Positions 6,327 through 7,082 of a stretch of DNA of 7,082 bases are shown here, piece after piece. A program made the translations under genes and the position numbers. Where the stretch lies: assembly GCA_947258905.1 (NCBI GenBank), contig CAMYKF010000035.1:1-7082 (forward strand), written 5' to 3'. The DNA is from an uncultured Pirellulaceae bacterium (GTDB taxonomy: Bacteria > Planctomycetota > Planctomycetia > Pirellulales > Pirellulaceae). The notes below the pieces were generated by a model. The model was not told the DNA's origin and did no database searches. It worked only from the letters and a program-made list of their open reading frames with translations. Each line of letters begins with the position of its first letter. The stretch's first letter is position 1.

Positions 6327-7047
6327 GAAAATCGCTGTTCATCTGCCCGATGAACTTGATGCTGATTTCCTTGGGGCACTGGGCTTCGCATTCGCCATAG
6401 TTGCGGCAGGCGCCAAACCCCTCGGACTCCATCTGGTCCACCATCCGCTTAACGCGCGTCACGCGTTCGGGTTGGCCCTGTGGCAACAGTCCGAGGTGCG
6501 AGACCTTGGCAGCGGTATACAGCATGGCCGAGGCGTTGGGGCACGCAGCCACACAGGCTCCACAGCCGATACAGGAGGCGGCATCGAGCGATTCCTCGGC
6601 GATTTCCGGTTCGATGGGAATCGAGTTCGGTTCGGGTTTGGGACCCGAGTGCACGGTGACATAGCCGCCGGCTTGCATGATGCGGTCGAACGCGGTGCGA
6701 TCGATCACCAGGTCGCGGATCACGGGAAACGCCGTAGCGCGAAACGGCTCGATCGTAATCACGGAGCCATCGGGGAAGTGCCGCATGTATAGTTGGCAAG
6801 TCGTGGTGCCGGGCATGGGACCGTGCGCTTGACCGTCAATGACCATCGAACACATCCCGCAAATGCCTTCGCGGCAATCCGAATCGAATGCCACAGGCTC
6901 CTTGCCCTGGTCGGCCAGCTGGATATTCAATGCATCCATCATTTCCAGAAAGGACGTTTCACCATCGATGTTGTCAATGGAGTAGGTCTCAAGCTGTCCT
7001 GTGGATTTCGTGTCGGCTTGCCGCCAGATCCTGAGTGTATATTTCAT
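6271..7047 (-). CDS. sdhB: Succinate dehydrogenase/fumarate reductase iron-sulfur subunit
   Basis: The 258-residue SdhB passes electrons from the flavoprotein SdhA to the quinone site of the membrane anchor in the respiratory complex II. The plant-type [2Fe-2S] ligands are C58, C63, C66 and C84 (DCREGICGMC and then TTTC). The ferredoxin-like half has CIGCGACVAACP (C159, C162, C165, C169) and GACRNYGECEAQCP (C214, C220, C224). These supply the [4Fe-4S] (C159/C162/C165/C224) and [3Fe-4S] (C169/C214/C220) centres as in other SdhB. All cluster ligands are present and the length is normal. The start at 7047 fits the family's opening beta strand (MKYTLRIWRQ). It forms an ATGA overlap with a frame coming from the right edge, suggesting translational coupling to an upstream gene, most likely sdhA. 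No Shine-Dalgarno sequence is visible. Its end overlaps the deacetylase gene tail to tail. Confidence 0.95.
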   Translation of the reverse strand: MKYTLRIWRQADTKSTGQLETYSIDNIDGETSFLEMMDALNIQLADQGKEPVAFDSDCREGICGMCSMVIDGQAHGPMPGTTTCQLYMRHFPDGSVITIEPFRATAFPVIRDLVIDRTAFDRIMQAGGYVTVHSGPKPEPNSIPIEPEIAEESLDAASCIGCGACVAACPNASAMLYTAAKVSHLGLLPQGQPERVTRVKRMVDQMESEGFGACRNYGECEAQCPKEISIKFIGQMNSDFLRATLLEPADRRGQMSPQ

Positions 7048-7053
7048 CGTGTC

Positions 7054-7076
7054 GGAAAACGTATAGGAAAACGTAT
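7054..7076. repeat. 12-bp-period tandem repeat GGAAAACGTAT x2 just upstream of sdhB
   Basis: Two perfect copies of GGAAAACGTAT (7054-7064 and 7066-7076) are separated by one base. They occupy the leader immediately upstream of the sdhB start, 7 bp away. On the minus strand they read as I-R-F-P repeated, in the frame that ends at the ATGA overlap. They could therefore be the tail of an upstream coding sequence or a duplicated regulatory site. Confidence 0.6.
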
Positions 7077-7082
7077 GGTCAT

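Overview
The window is moderately GC-rich bacterial chromosomal DNA with seven recognisable genes or gene remnants on both strands. I see no rRNA, tRNA, insertion sequence, phage gene or CRISPR array. The gene style fits a Gram-negative environmental bacterium, and Planctomycetota is my best guess. The reasons are a respiratory SdhB of the B-subunit type with long spacers, a NodB-like deacetylase of the 'LDLDN' type, poor Shine-Dalgarno sequences at most starts, and loosely packed genes. This assignment is an inference from protein style only.

Left part (1-3950). A minus-strand gene runs off the left edge and encodes a GluR0-type ligand-gated potassium channel: a periplasmic amino-acid-binding fold interrupted by a two-helix pore with the filter TVGYGD. 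Diverging from it across about 360 bp is a plus-strand series: a tandem universal stress protein (1251-2186), a damaged stretch (2296-2818), and a complete DUF389/TIGR00341 membrane protein (2867-3862). The series ends in a likely intrinsic terminator (3913-3947). The damaged stretch is the most unusual part. It begins with a good ribosome-binding site and the first ~35 codons of what looks like a PsiE-like membrane protein. It then switches reading frame into the second half of a Na+/phosphate cotransporter core, whose usual C-terminal continuation is also missing. A deletion that joined two neighbouring genes at a short TCGTCG microhomology would explain the first junction, and so would an assembly error.

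Middle part (3980-5282). A minus-strand gene encodes a small, basic, cytosolic-looking zinc metalloprotease-like protein with HELGH and a downstream FAE glutamate. It faces the DUF389 gene tail to tail. Upstream of it lie 600 bp without a convincing gene, holding a few short inverted and direct repeats.

Right part (5283-7082). A plus-strand polysaccharide deacetylase of the CE4/NodB fold converges on, and overlaps by 56 bp, the minus-strand sdhB gene for the iron-sulfur subunit of succinate dehydrogenase/fumarate reductase. The start of sdhB is embedded in an ATGA overlap with a frame entering from the right edge, as expected if another sdh gene lies upstream. The left cluster could reflect ion, phosphate and stress homeostasis. 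The right-hand genes are metabolic or envelope housekeeping with no evident link to it.
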